A stretch of 64,000 nucleotides of DNA from Rheinheimera mesophila (lineage in GTDB: Bacteria; Pseudomonadota; Gammaproteobacteria; Enterobacterales; Alteromonadaceae): positions 45,578 through 109,577 of the forward strand of contig NZ_LAVS01000005.1 in NCBI RefSeq assembly GCF_000986865.1, written 5' to 3'. Shown here piece by piece: positions 30,227-38,087 of this stretch. The notes beneath the pieces are model-generated. The model made no database searches, was not told the DNA's origin, and was given only the letters and a program-made list of their open reading frames with translations. Made by a program: the position numbers and the translations under genes. Positions within the stretch are counted from its first letter, which is position 1; every line of letters starts with the position of its first letter.

Positions 30227-30336
30227 ATTAGCGTTGCAGCGAGACGACAAGTGTACGAGACCCCAGGAGCATAGTAGTCTATGTGACTGGGGCGAGAACG
30301 CGCAGTCAACAAAGCTGCGGCGTTAAGTACGAAGGG
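30227..30336 (+). repeat. Intergenic repeat, copy C
   Basis: The best-preserved copy for the central hairpin: CCCCAG GAG CATAG TAGT CTATG TGA CTGGGG. The outer parts TTGCAGCG and GCTGCGGCG are also roughly complementary, so the whole element can fold as a cruciform or a long RNA hairpin. It ends 4 bp before the helicase stop codon. Confidence 0.75.
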
Positions 30337-30340
30337 CAGA

Positions 30341-33300
30341 CTAGTCTTCGCTAAACAGCGCCAATAAATCCTGCGCCTCACCCTGCCATATATGGCTTTG
30401 ACCCAGACTAAATATCTGATCCGCCAGCCCTTGTTTAAACTGCTGTAACTGCTGCACTTTTTCTTCCACAGTTTTGCTGATAATCAGTTTATAGACAAAC
30501 ACCTGCTTGTCCTGACCTATCCGATAAGCGCGGTCTGTTGCCTGATTTTCAGCGGCCGGATTCCACCAGGGGTCGTAGTGGATGACAGTATCAGCGGCGG
30601 TCAGGTTTAAACCTGTGCCACCGGCTTTTAAGCTGATTAAAAATACAGAATTGTTCCCCTGTTGGAATTCGTCTATTTGCTCCTGCCGTTTTTTGGTCTG
30701 ACCTGTCAGCTTACTGTAGCTGATATCCAGATACTGTAGTTCTTGCTCTATCAGGCTTAGCATGCTGGAGAACTGGCTGAAGATCAGCACCTTACGACCT
30801 TCTTCAATCATTTCGGGTAAGGTATCACGCAGCCACTGCAACTTGGCATTATTCTGCACCAACTGTGCCTGTTCTATCGGCAATAAGCGTGCATCACAAC
30901 AAGCCTGACGCAGCTTTAACAGCGCGTCCAAATACTCCATCTGACTGGCCGCAACGCCTTTGCGCAAAAACAGTTCCCGCACTTTGGTTTCCATAATTAA
31001 ACGGATGCTTTCGTACAGGTTGCGCTGATCCGACTCCATCTCCAGCAACTGCAGAATTTCGGTTTTGTCCGGTAATTCAGTCGCAACCTGCTTTTTAGTG
31101 CGGCGTAACATAAAAGGAGCAATCCGCTGACGCAGCGCATGAGCCCTTTCTGCATCGGCTGATTTTTCGATGGGTTTGCGAAACACCTGCTGGAACCGGG
31201 CTTCAGTGCCCAATAAACCCGGTAAGACAAAATCAAATAAGGCTTTGAGTTCGCCCAAATGGTTTTCCAGTGGCGTGCCTGTGAGCGCCAGCTTAAAGTC
31301 GGCTTTGACCAGGCGTGCACTTTGCGCCGACTGCGAACCGGCATTTTTAATATGCTGAGCTTCATCCAAAGCCATCAGGCTAAAATGATGGGTTTGGTAG
31401 TAGGCTAAATCCCGCACCAACAGTGGATAGCTGGTGACTATCAAATCGTAGTTTTCCAGCTGGTCAAACAGCGCCTGACGTTTAGGGCCATATAAAGTCA
31501 GCACTTTCAGTGAAGGGGCAAAACGGGCCGCTTCCTGCGCCCAGTTGCCCAATAAACTGGTAGGACAGACGATTAAAGCCGGATGCTTTAATAACCCCGA
31601 CTCTTGCTGATGCAGCAAAAAGGCCAGCGTTTGTACTGTTTTCCCCAAGCCCATATCGTCGGCCAGAATGCCACCCAAACCAAAACGGCGCAGGAAACAG
31701 AGCCAGCTTAAGCCCTGCTGCTGATAAGGCCGCAGCTGGGCTTTTAAACCAACAGGCGCTGCAATATCCTCAATCCCATCAAAATGCTGCAGTTGAGTCA
31801 CCAACTGCTGCAATCGACCTGCATTTAAATAACGGATCTCTTCAGCACCAGGGCCTGGCAATAAAGCCGCTTTGTAATCCGGTAATTCTATTTCGCTGGG
31901 TGCTTTTTTCAGGTTCAAGAGTTCAACTATGGTGTCGATCAAAGGCTGGATCAGGCTGACCGGCAAAGGTAATTTGCCTTGAGGTAAACTCAGCCATAAG
32001 GTTTGATCGGCCGCAGGCAAACCATAACTACGTAACCACTGCGTGATTAAAGGTAAGAGCGGAATTTGCTGGCCATCAATTTCGACCTGAATCGCCAAAC
32101 CAAAACCGCCACTGTGTTTGTCTGTCACTTCCAGATAAGCTTTGGCGTGGATCACCGCCTGATTAAAGGCTTTGTCCTGTTCTATCCGCCAACCTTGTTG
32201 TTTGAGCTCGGGAATAGCCTGCAATAAAGGTTGCCATAACAGCGGGTTTTCCGGCCCCTCGCCACAGTCAAAATAGGGTGTAGTTGACGGCTCAACTGGC
32301 ACTGAACGCAAACCATACTGCGACAGAGTTTCTAGCGCTTTGATTTCACTGTCCCGGTCGCGGCGGATAAAAACAATCTGGTTATCCAGTTGCAACTGAG
32401 TTTGGGATTGTTGTACATCCAATGGCAATACATGCGGGCCATAGGCCATCTGGAGCAGGGCCACAGCTTTGCTGACTTTGTTTTTTTGCGTCAGCATTTT
32501 TAGCTGCAACACAGGCACAGGTTTGCTTTCAATTTTTTGCACCGCACTGTCGTCCGGCACAGGCAAATTGAGGCTGGGGAAAATCTGCTGCAGCCGTTTC
32601 ATGCTGTCCTGCAATACCGCAGCAGGCACGGGTGGCATCCGCATTAAGAGTTTCAACTCACGGCCCGTGATGTCGCTTTGCAGTAAACCAAGCTGATTGT
32701 TGACTAAGTCGAGGTAACAAGGCGGGTCTGTGTACACCAGTTCCAGTTCACGGTCTTTAGGCATCAGTTGTAATAACTGCCAACCCGCTTTGCTTTTTAA
32801 CCAACGTAATTGCAGTGGCAGCGTCTCGCCCCAGATCAAGTCCCGGCGCTCTTCATCCAGCACACAACGGCCCGTATCGAGCAGTTTAAGTAGCAACTGA
32901 TAACCCCACTGATCTTCCAGTAAGGCCTGACGGCGTAAATCAAAGGCAAAAAACTGCTGCAATAGTCTGTAGTCATCTTCGGCCAGCCAGAGTGGCCTGA
33001 CCTGCCCGGCCAGCTCGCTTTGCGCAATAATTTTACCTTTGCTGTAACTGCCATTTTTAGCTTGTTTCACGCGTTTGGGCAGTAACTGCAACCCTAAGCT
33101 ACTGGGGCGCAATTCATACAGCACTGTCTCGTCAGCCTGCGTGGTTTGGCTTGGCGGATTAAATTGTTCGGCTTCGCTAAACCATTGATTGAGTTGCCGT
33201 ACTGGTTGTTGCACCGCTTTTTGTTGCAACTGATCGAGCTGATGTTTCAGTTTCAGCAAAGCCGCCAGCACATGTTTGCATCTGTTGCCTTCAGAGCAGG

Positions 33301-33535
33301 TGCAGGAATCGGTCAGTTGCAGTTGCCCATCGCGCTCAGAGATCGAAATAAGCTGTTTAAAAGGGCTAAAACCATCGCCCCAAACCTGACTGCGGATTTG
33401 TGAAAAATCAGGCTCGTAATCTAGCTGCACCACTTTTCCGGCCAGAAAATAAGCCCGAGCCTTGTGAAAGGTGGCAGGGTGAAACCAGAGTTGTAACTGC
33501 TCTGCTGAGACAGGAAACACAAAATCAGCCGTCAT
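30341..33535 (-). CDS. SWIM-domain SNF2-family ATPase
   Basis: A 1,064-residue protein. A SWIM zinc finger near residues 75-95 (CTCSEGNRCKHVL) is followed by a large middle region and the C-terminal two-lobed SNF2 motor. Visible motor motifs are ADDMGLGKTVQT (Walker A), ALDEAQHIKN (DEAQ box), LTGTPLENHLGEL, and in lobe two FSQFSSML, LKAGGTGLNLTAADTVIHYD and QATDRAYRIGQ. It is a DNA-stimulated ATPase that likely remodels protein-DNA or polymerase complexes. Bacterial members are poorly understood. It is monocistronic or leads into the serine hydrolase gene. Confidence 0.93.
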   Translation of the reverse strand: MTADFVFPVSAEQLQLWFHPATFHKARAYFLAGKVVQLDYEPDFSQIRSQVWGDGFSPFKQLISISERDGQLQLTDSCTCSEGNRCKHVLAALLKLKHQLDQLQQKAVQQPVRQLNQWFSEAEQFNPPSQTTQADETVLYELRPSSLGLQLLPKRVKQAKNGSYSKGKIIAQSELAGQVRPLWLAEDDYRLLQQFFAFDLRRQALLEDQWGYQLLLKLLDTGRCVLDEERRDLIWGETLPLQLRWLKSKAGWQLLQLMPKDRELELVYTDPPCYLDLVNNQLGLLQSDITGRELKLLMRMPPVPAAVLQDSMKRLQQIFPSLNLPVPDDSAVQKIESKPVPVLQLKMLTQKNKVSKAVALLQMAYGPHVLPLDVQQSQTQLQLDNQIVFIRRDRDSEIKALETLSQYGLRSVPVEPSTTPYFDCGEGPENPLLWQPLLQAIPELKQQGWRIEQDKAFNQAVIHAKAYLEVTDKHSGGFGLAIQVEIDGQQIPLLPLITQWLRSYGLPAADQTLWLSLPQGKLPLPVSLIQPLIDTIVELLNLKKAPSEIELPDYKAALLPGPGAEEIRYLNAGRLQQLVTQLQHFDGIEDIAAPVGLKAQLRPYQQQGLSWLCFLRRFGLGGILADDMGLGKTVQTLAFLLHQQESGLLKHPALIVCPTSLLGNWAQEAARFAPSLKVLTLYGPKRQALFDQLENYDLIVTSYPLLVRDLAYYQTHHFSLMALDEAQHIKNAGSQSAQSARLVKADFKLALTGTPLENHLGELKALFDFVLPGLLGTEARFQQVFRKPIEKSADAERAHALRQRIAPFMLRRTKKQVATELPDKTEILQLLEMESDQRNLYESIRLIMETKVRELFLRKGVAASQMEYLDALLKLRQACCDARLLPIEQAQLVQNNAKLQWLRDTLPEMIEEGRKVLIFSQFSSMLSLIEQELQYLDISYSKLTGQTKKRQEQIDEFQQGNNSVFLISLKAGGTGLNLTAADTVIHYDPWWNPAAENQATDRAYRIGQDKQVFVYKLIISKTVEEKVQQLQQFKQGLADQIFSLGQSHIWQGEAQDLLALFSED

Positions 33536-33615
33536 ACGCCAAGTTTTTTAAAACCAAATGGCGTTTATGCTACCTCAAATTGACGGGCAGCCAAAGCAGG
33601 CTTTTGTTTCACGGC

Positions 33616-33933
33616 TTAATCATCTGGGGATAATGTGGTCAATACCACATGTTTTTTAATGTCTTTGACTAAAATGCCGCATTTAAACAATTGTTTATGG
33701 ATCTGTTTCTGAAAATACAGATCCAACTTTTGCTGCTGTGCTACAGCCAGAGCAGCTTCGGAGTTGAACTGACAACGCACCAGCAAGGACGCAGGAAAGT
33801 TTTCAAACTCCATACTGAACCAACAGCCGACAAAATCCGGATAAAGCGGTGCAGCAGCCTGCTCCACAACTTCCAGTGATTTCAACACATTGGCTTGTTG
33901 TTTTAGTTGCACCACACTTAGTTTTTTTGCCAT
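33616..33933 (-). CDS. Small cytoplasmic protein of unknown function
   Basis: A 105-residue protein I do not recognise. A helical N-terminus (MAKKLSVVQLKQQANVLKSLEVVEQ) is followed by a mixed alpha/beta body and no signal peptide. Two Cys are present (GCWFSME and RCQFNS), plus one near FKCGIL. GAGTAAG precedes the ATG. It lies alone between the helicase promoter region and the sigma54-controlled cluster. Confidence 0.6.
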   Translation of the reverse strand: MAKKLSVVQLKQQANVLKSLEVVEQAAAPLYPDFVGCWFSMEFENFPASLLVRCQFNSEAALAVAQQQKLDLYFQKQIHKQLFKCGILVKDIKKHVVLTTLSPDD

Positions 33934-34042
33934 TGCTTACTCATGATCATACTTTTATACAGTGGGGATTATGCCACGAATTGAGTTGCAGTAGCTTCAG
34001 GCTTCAACGCTACCCTGCAACTGTTACTGCCAGACCTGTAAA

Positions 34043-34074
34043 TTTTACCATCAGCTAAACACAGGGCTAAGACA
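34043..34074 (+). promoter_or_regulatory. Candidate upstream activator site 1
   Basis: TTTTACC-ATCAGCTAA at 34043-34058 and GCTAAGACA at 34066-34074 recur as TTTTACCTATCGCTAAGACA at 36731-36750. Both lie about 65-100 bp before a -24/-12 promoter, which is where a sigma54 activator binds. Seen by eye only. Confidence 0.4.
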
Positions 34075-34139
34075 GCTTGCGTTCATAAATCTTGTATAAA
34101 ATAAGCGATAACAGTAACTTAAAGTGTAAAACCTGATAT

Positions 34140-34155
34140 TGGCATGATGCTGGCT
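34140..34155 (+). promoter_or_regulatory. Sigma54 (-24/-12) promoter of the DUF1328 unit
   Basis: TGGCATGATGCTGGCT matches the consensus TGGCAC-N5-TTGCW at all positions except two, with the invariant GG and GC pairs at correct spacing. The DUF1328 ATG follows about 70 bp downstream. Confidence 0.65.
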
Positions 34156-34225
34156 TAACGTACAAAGTACCTTCAACTAATGCAAAAGCACTTTTAACTG
34201 GGTGCTGACGCACCGGGGAGTAACT

Positions 34226-34402
34226 ATGTTAGGCTGGGCTTTAACCTTTTTTATTGTGGCCATAGTGGCCGGTATATTGGGTTTTGCTGGCATTGCAGGC
34301 GCTGCAGCAGGTATAGCAAAAATTATTTTTATGATTTTTGTGGTCTTGCTGGTTATTTCACTAGTCGCGAATGCATTGCGTGGCAAAACCCCTAAATTGT
34401 AA
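34226..34402 (+). CDS. DUF1328 (YtjA-like) small membrane protein
   Basis: A 58-residue, very hydrophobic two-helix membrane protein of the DUF1328/YtjA family ([20 protein letters not shown], then [19 protein letters not shown], short basic tail). ATG 34226 has GGGGAG 6 bases upstream. Function in the family is unknown, but members are often stress-induced. It is preceded by a sigma54-type promoter and followed after 29 bp by a lipoprotein gene, probably in the same transcript. Confidence 0.88.
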   Translation: MLGWALTFFIVAIVAGILGFAGIAGAAAGIAKIIFMIFVVLLVISLVANALRGKTPKL

Positions 34403-34431
34403 TCAGCCCCAAAGGGCTAAAGGAGCATGGA

Positions 34432-34713
34432 ATGAAAACTCAAAACTCATTGTTTAAACTGGCGTTGGCAGTCATGTTAGCAACCTCTGTTGTGGCTTGT
34501 AGCGAAAACGATGCTGAAAAAGCTGAAGACAAAATGGACGCACTGAAAGCTCAGGTTGAAGAAAAGGCTGAACAAGCTGGCGAGAAGCTGGAAGACGCAG
34601 CAGATAAAACTGCGGATGCAATGGAAGATGCTGCGGACAAAACTGCAGAAAAAGCCAAAGAGTTGTGTGAAGCGGCCAAAGAAAAGACTGACGCCGAAGA
34701 TAAAGACTGTTAA
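34432..34713 (+). CDS. Small Ala/Lys/Glu-rich lipoprotein
   Basis: A 93-residue lipoprotein. The signal peptide ends in the lipobox VVAC at about residue 23 (SVVACSENDAEK). The mature part is a single long amphipathic helix or coiled coil of repeated ADKTAD/AEKAKE-like heptads. Cys residues at ELCEAA and at the very C-terminus could form disulfides. No Asp follows directly after the lipidated Cys, so outer-membrane sorting is likely. It shares the DUF1328 transcript and ends at a strong terminator. An envelope-stress or spacer role is inferred. Confidence 0.8.
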   Translation: MKTQNSLFKLALAVMLATSVVACSENDAEKAEDKMDALKAQVEEKAEQAGEKLEDAADKTADAMEDAADKTAEKAKELCEAAKEKTDAEDKDC

Positions 34714-34719
34714 TCCACT

Positions 34720-34742
34720 GGGGCGGCCTGACCGCCCCTTTT
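34720..34742 (+). terminator. Rho-independent terminator
   Basis: GGGGCGG (34720-34726) pairs with CCGCCCC (34732-34738), followed by TTTTC. It ends the DUF1328-lipoprotein transcript just before the convergent sigma54 activator gene. Confidence 0.88.
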
Positions 34743-34764
34743 CTTTGCCGCTGAAGACAGAACT

Positions 34765-36096
34765 TCAGCGTTGCTGCTGGTATTTTTCCAGTTTGTTATA
34801 CAAGGTTTTTACACTGATCCCCAATTGTTCCGCGGTGTCGGTTTTGTTGCCACCATTGCGCTCTAATGCTGCCAAAATAGCGGCTTTTTCCAGCTCATCC
34901 AGCGGCATATCGGCTGGAATATCAGCAGCCACACCAGGCGTAGCCCGTTCCAGCAGCAGATGTTCTGGTTCTATCAGACGGTCGGCCAGAATAAAAGCCC
35001 GTTCCACCGCATGTTTCAACTCACGCACATTACCAGGCCAGCTATGCCGCCTGATCACCGTCAGGGCCGCATCAGACAACTGCTTCTGTTGTTGTTCACG
35101 GGCATTACAGTAAGCCAGAAAATGCTGTGCTAAACCGCTGATATCGCCTTCGCGCTCGCACAACGCCGGCACTTTCACCGGGAACTGCGATAACCTGAAA
35201 TACAAGTCTTCCCGTAACACCCCATCAGCTACAGCCTGCAGCGGATCACGGTTGGTTGCGGCTATGACCCGGACATTGGCCCTGCACACTTTATCACTAC
35301 CCACCGGTCGGTATTCACCACTCTCCAGCACCCGCAGTAATTTCACCTGCTGCTCCAGCGGCATTTCTGTCACCTCATCCAAAAACAAAGTGCCATGTTC
35401 AGCCTGAGCAAATACCCCTTGATGATCGCGCAAAGCACCGGTGAAAGAGCCTTTGACATGACCAAAAAGTTCGCTGTCAATCAACTCCGAACTCAAGGCG
35501 CCACAATTGATGGCGACAAAAGATTGATCGGCCCTGTGACTGGCCAAATGCAGCGTATTGGCGACCAGCTCTTTGCCAGTGCCACTTTCACCTACAATCA
35601 ACACATTGGCTTCGGTCACCGCCACTTTGCGCACGGTTTTGTACAATCTCAGCATAGCGGCAGACGATCCCACCAATAATCCAAACTGATCCAGATCACT
35701 GCTCTGAACTTTGCGTTTGACCGTGACCGATGATAACTGCTGGTAAAAATCCTGCACCGCATCCAGTACTGCAGCCAGATCCAGCGGCTGACGGAAGTGA
35801 TAACCAGCGCCGGAGCGCATCAAATGGTCCACAGCTAAATCCGGAATGCCTTTGCTGATCAGGATAAAGTCGATTTCAGCCAATCTGTTGCTCTGCTGTA
35901 ACAGCTCGTATTGCGCAGCTTCTGTGTTGTCGACTTCAATAAAAGCTAAATCACAGCGTTGTCTGAGCAATTGTTCTACCCAACACTGGTCCGACTGACT
36001 TTTATAAATTACAAAACGCCGGACTACATCCGAGCGCAACAACTGGCTGGTTAATTCAGCATCCTGAAGGTGCAGGAACAAAACAGGCTGGGTCAT
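34765..36096 (-). CDS. Sigma54-dependent activator with a degenerate receiver domain
   Basis: A 443-residue NtrC-type activator. The N-terminal ~125 residues have receiver length but lack the acidic pocket: there is no paired Asp at the start, the acceptor region reads LAFIEVDNTE, and the usual Lys is replaced in YHFRQPLD. The AAA+ domain is intact ([34 protein letters not shown]), but the sigma54 loop is GSFTGA rather than GAFTGA. A Fis-type helix-turn-helix is at the end (NKTDTAEQLGISVKTLYNKL). No kinase is adjacent, so control may be by ligand, by partner protein or by level. GGAAAG precedes the ATG. It probably drives the flanking -24/-12 promoters. Confidence 0.9.
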   Translation of the reverse strand: MTQPVLFLHLQDAELTSQLLRSDVVRRFVIYKSQSDQCWVEQLLRQRCDLAFIEVDNTEAAQYELLQQSNRLAEIDFILISKGIPDLAVDHLMRSGAGYHFRQPLDLAAVLDAVQDFYQQLSSVTVKRKVQSSDLDQFGLLVGSSAAMLRLYKTVRKVAVTEANVLIVGESGTGKELVANTLHLASHRADQSFVAINCGALSSELIDSELFGHVKGSFTGALRDHQGVFAQAEHGTLFLDEVTEMPLEQQVKLLRVLESGEYRPVGSDKVCRANVRVIAATNRDPLQAVADGVLREDLYFRLSQFPVKVPALCEREGDISGLAQHFLAYCNAREQQQKQLSDAALTVIRRHSWPGNVRELKHAVERAFILADRLIEPEHLLLERATPGVAADIPADMPLDELEKAAILAALERNGGNKTDTAEQLGISVKTLYNKLEKYQQQR

Positions 36097-36267
36097 AGAT
36101 ACTTTCCATAGTTAGAGCGTGCTGACTGTAAATTTAACAGGAGTCCTGAGTAAAACTTACCGATCGGCGCTCAGCTTCCCGGACCTAAAAATTCAAAAAC
36201 ATGGTTAGATCATGAAGTTACATCTTGGTACATGAATTGATAATGAATCCACAAAGTGTTAACAGCT

Positions 36268-36717
36268 ATGGGTACCGACGCCATGCCACAAAGCTCACCG
36301 CATCTAACCAGAAACGCGACTCAGACAGCACTGATCGCTGCTTTTCGCCTGTTATTCAGCAAAGCCAGACGATTTTATCAGCATCACGCAGAGACCACAG
36401 ACCACCACAATCTGCGCCGACACTTTTGTGCCTTAGCAGAGCTACATCAACACATGTTGTATTTGCTACCTGCAGCACAGTCACAGTGTAAAGCTTTACA
36501 GGCGATGACAGCATGGGATGAACTTGGTGCCTGGTATGACAACAAACGCAGCCCTGCCTCACTATCCACTATACAGCACCAACTCGTTAAACAACTGCAA
36601 CTGCAAAAAGCCGTGATCAGAAAGCTGGATTTGGGCCTGTATCAGCATAGCTTGCTGCATTTTACTGCCAGTTTGCAAATAGCAGCAGACCAACTGGCAG
36701 AGTTCAGCCCCCGCTGA
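36268..36717 (+). CDS. Small helical protein of unknown function
   Basis: A 149-residue, His/Gln/Leu-rich protein that seems to form four long helices, like a small ferritin-like or hemerythrin-like bundle (RRFYQHHAETTDHHNLRRHF is very His-rich). No family is recognised. The start is uncertain: GTG 36256, ATG 36268 and ATG 36283 are all in frame and none has a good ribosome-binding site. It lies divergent from the sigma54 activator and directly upstream of the BON gene, so it is probably part of the same functional cluster. Confidence 0.5.
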   Translation: MGTDAMPQSSPHLTRNATQTALIAAFRLLFSKARRFYQHHAETTDHHNLRRHFCALAELHQHMLYLLPAAQSQCKALQAMTAWDELGAWYDNKRSPASLSTIQHQLVKQLQLQKAVIRKLDLGLYQHSLLHFTASLQIAADQLAEFSPR

Positions 36718-36730
36718 TCAGCTATGAAAC

Positions 36731-36750
36731 TTTTACCTATCGCTAAGACA
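36731..36750 (+). promoter_or_regulatory. Candidate upstream activator site 2
   Basis: TTTTACCTATCGCTAAGACA, the partner of the site at 34043-34074, lies 72 bp before the -24/-12 promoter of the BON gene. The 9-mer GCTAAGACA is identical in both places. Confidence 0.4.
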
Positions 36751-36821
36751 AATTTACAAACAAAAAATTAACACCCAATGAACCCACCAATATATCCTTT
36801 AAATATCATGGAGTTAAATTT

Positions 36822-36837
36822 TGGCATTAAATTGGCA
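36822..36837 (+). promoter_or_regulatory. Sigma54 (-24/-12) promoter of the BON gene
   Basis: TGGCATTAAATTGGCA fits TGGCAC-N5-TTGCW with two mismatches and correct GG-GC spacing. It is the same variant (TGGCAT-N5-TGGC) as at 34140. The BON gene ATG follows 34 bp later. Confidence 0.7.
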
Positions 36838-36870
36838 ATCACTCATGGTCTCACTAACAAAAGGAGTGAC

Positions 36871-37422
36871 ATGATGAAACACCCAACATTAGCCCTGATG
36901 ATGACTCTAACTCTGGCTTCGCTATCCGCGATGGCTGCCAACGACTGGAAAGATGGCGCAAAAGATGCCTGGATAGACGGCAAAGCCGAAACCACCTTGT
37001 TACTGAACGGCAACCTGAATGCTTTTACCATCGACACTGATGTGAAAAACGGTGTAGTTACCTTAACTGGTGAAGTAGAGAGCGATGTCGATAAAGCCTT
37101 AGCTGCAGAGCTGGTGGCAGGATTGGACGGCGTCAGCTCAGTCGAAAACCAACTGATAGTGAAAAATGATGGTAAGCGCAACACAGACCCCAAAGCCATC
37201 AGTGCGTTAAAAGATGCAAAAATTGCCACTGTGGTGAAAACCAGTTTGCTGTTTGAACCAGAAACCAGTGGCACCAGCATTGACGTGGATGTAAGCAACA
37301 GTGTAGTTACACTAAGCGGCACTGTGGACTCAGATGCGGAAAAAGATCTGGCCATCGCCAAAGCCAAAAACACCAAAGATGTGGTGGGTGTAGTAGACAA
37401 ACTTACCGTGTCAAAAGGCTAA
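36871..37422 (+). CDS. Periplasmic double-BON-domain protein (OsmY-like)
   Basis: A 183-residue exported protein with a signal peptide ending near SAMA-ANDW and two BON domains, about residues 45-110 and 115-180. Each has the glycine core VVTLTGEVESD / VVTLSGTVDSD. BON proteins bind phospholipid or envelope surfaces, and OsmY-type members are induced by osmotic and envelope stress. AAGGAG precedes ATG 36871/36874; the second ATG has the better spacing. A longer frame from 36778 would run through the sigma54 promoter and is rejected. A strong terminator follows. Confidence 0.92.
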   Translation: MMKHPTLALMMTLTLASLSAMAANDWKDGAKDAWIDGKAETTLLLNGNLNAFTIDTDVKNGVVTLTGEVESDVDKALAAELVAGLDGVSSVENQLIVKNDGKRNTDPKAISALKDAKIATVVKTSLLFEPETSGTSIDVDVSNSVVTLSGTVDSDAEKDLAIAKAKNTKDVVGVVDKLTVSKG

Positions 37423-37433
37423 ACCCATACGAC

Positions 37434-37460
37434 AAAGCCGGTCTTGCTTGACCGGCTTTT
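37434..37460. terminator. Bidirectional terminator
   Basis: AAAGCCGGTC (37434-37443) pairs with GACCGGCTTT (37450-37459) across a 6-base loop, with T on one side and A on the other. It can serve both the BON gene and the convergent cupin gene. Confidence 0.88.
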
Positions 37461-37470
37461 CGTCTGCTGA

Positions 37471-37923
37471 TTAAGGTTTCTGAGCGGCAAGCTCTGCAGG
37501 CACTGGCAGGCCTTTGCTATGCCATTTCATCACAACAAACTTGAGCGGTTTATTGCCTGTATTGCGGATGCCATGCGAATCCCAGGGCGCTGCATATAAA
37601 ATATCACCGGCTTTCGCTGGAATGTCTTTGTCCTTCAGTGACCAGACGCCCTCCCCTTCAATCACCATCAAATACTCTTCTTCAGCATGAATATGAGGAG
37701 GATGGATCTCTTTCCCTGGCTCAATTACAGCCACCCCAGTCAACGCATCCTGAGTACCAAAAGTAGGCTTAGTGAAATAGCTATAAAACACATAACCATC
37801 CCCCTTTTCAGCTTTGGCTTGGGCCTGAGTCACAATTTGCGATGGCTGTAGTGGCTCTGCCGCCACGCTATCCAGGCAAGTGAAAGCCAATCCGGCCACC
37901 AATCCCAACTTTAATTTGAACAT
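37471..37923 (-). CDS. Exported cupin-domain protein
   Basis: A 150-residue protein with a signal peptide (MFKLKLGLVAGLAFTCLDSVAA) and one small beta-barrel cupin. Metal-ligand-type residues are seen in PPHIHAEEEYLMVIEGEGVW and in the second motif AAPWDSHGIRNTG. It should sit in the periplasm with a bound metal. Neither catalytic activity nor substrate can be told from sequence. AGGAG and AAGG precede the ATG. Confidence 0.85.
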   Translation of the reverse strand: MFKLKLGLVAGLAFTCLDSVAAEPLQPSQIVTQAQAKAEKGDGYVFYSYFTKPTFGTQDALTGVAVIEPGKEIHPPHIHAEEEYLMVIEGEGVWSLKDKDIPAKAGDILYAAPWDSHGIRNTGNKPLKFVVMKWHSKGLPVPAELAAQKP

Positions 37924-38087
37924 CCTTAGGTTCTCCTGCTGAATTATCTTGCCTTTACACTGCCCTGAAATGAAGGCAAGGTCAAACCGCTATTGGTGCC
38001 ATCGGTATTACGAAAATCGTTAGTAGGAATTTCAGTCAGCTCTGCAGAGCTAGTCTAAGGCTCAACTTTATTGTCAGTACACAACAA

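Noticed and set aside
34556..35113. 185-residue plus-strand frame over the lipoprotein and activator genes
   Set aside because: It is a shadow: it runs through a terminator and is antisense to the conserved AAA+ activator.
36226..36241. TGGTAC-N5-TTGAT before the helical gene at 36268
   Set aside because: The invariant GC of the -12 element is GA here, so I do not list it as a promoter, though an upstream motif resembling the two activator sites lies nearby.
36778..36870. Longer start for the BON protein
   Set aside because: It would translate through the -24/-12 promoter and bury the signal peptide inside the protein.
36843..37400. 185-residue minus-strand frame over the BON gene
   Set aside because: Antisense to a well-supported double-BON protein. 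The long frame is a codon-bias shadow.
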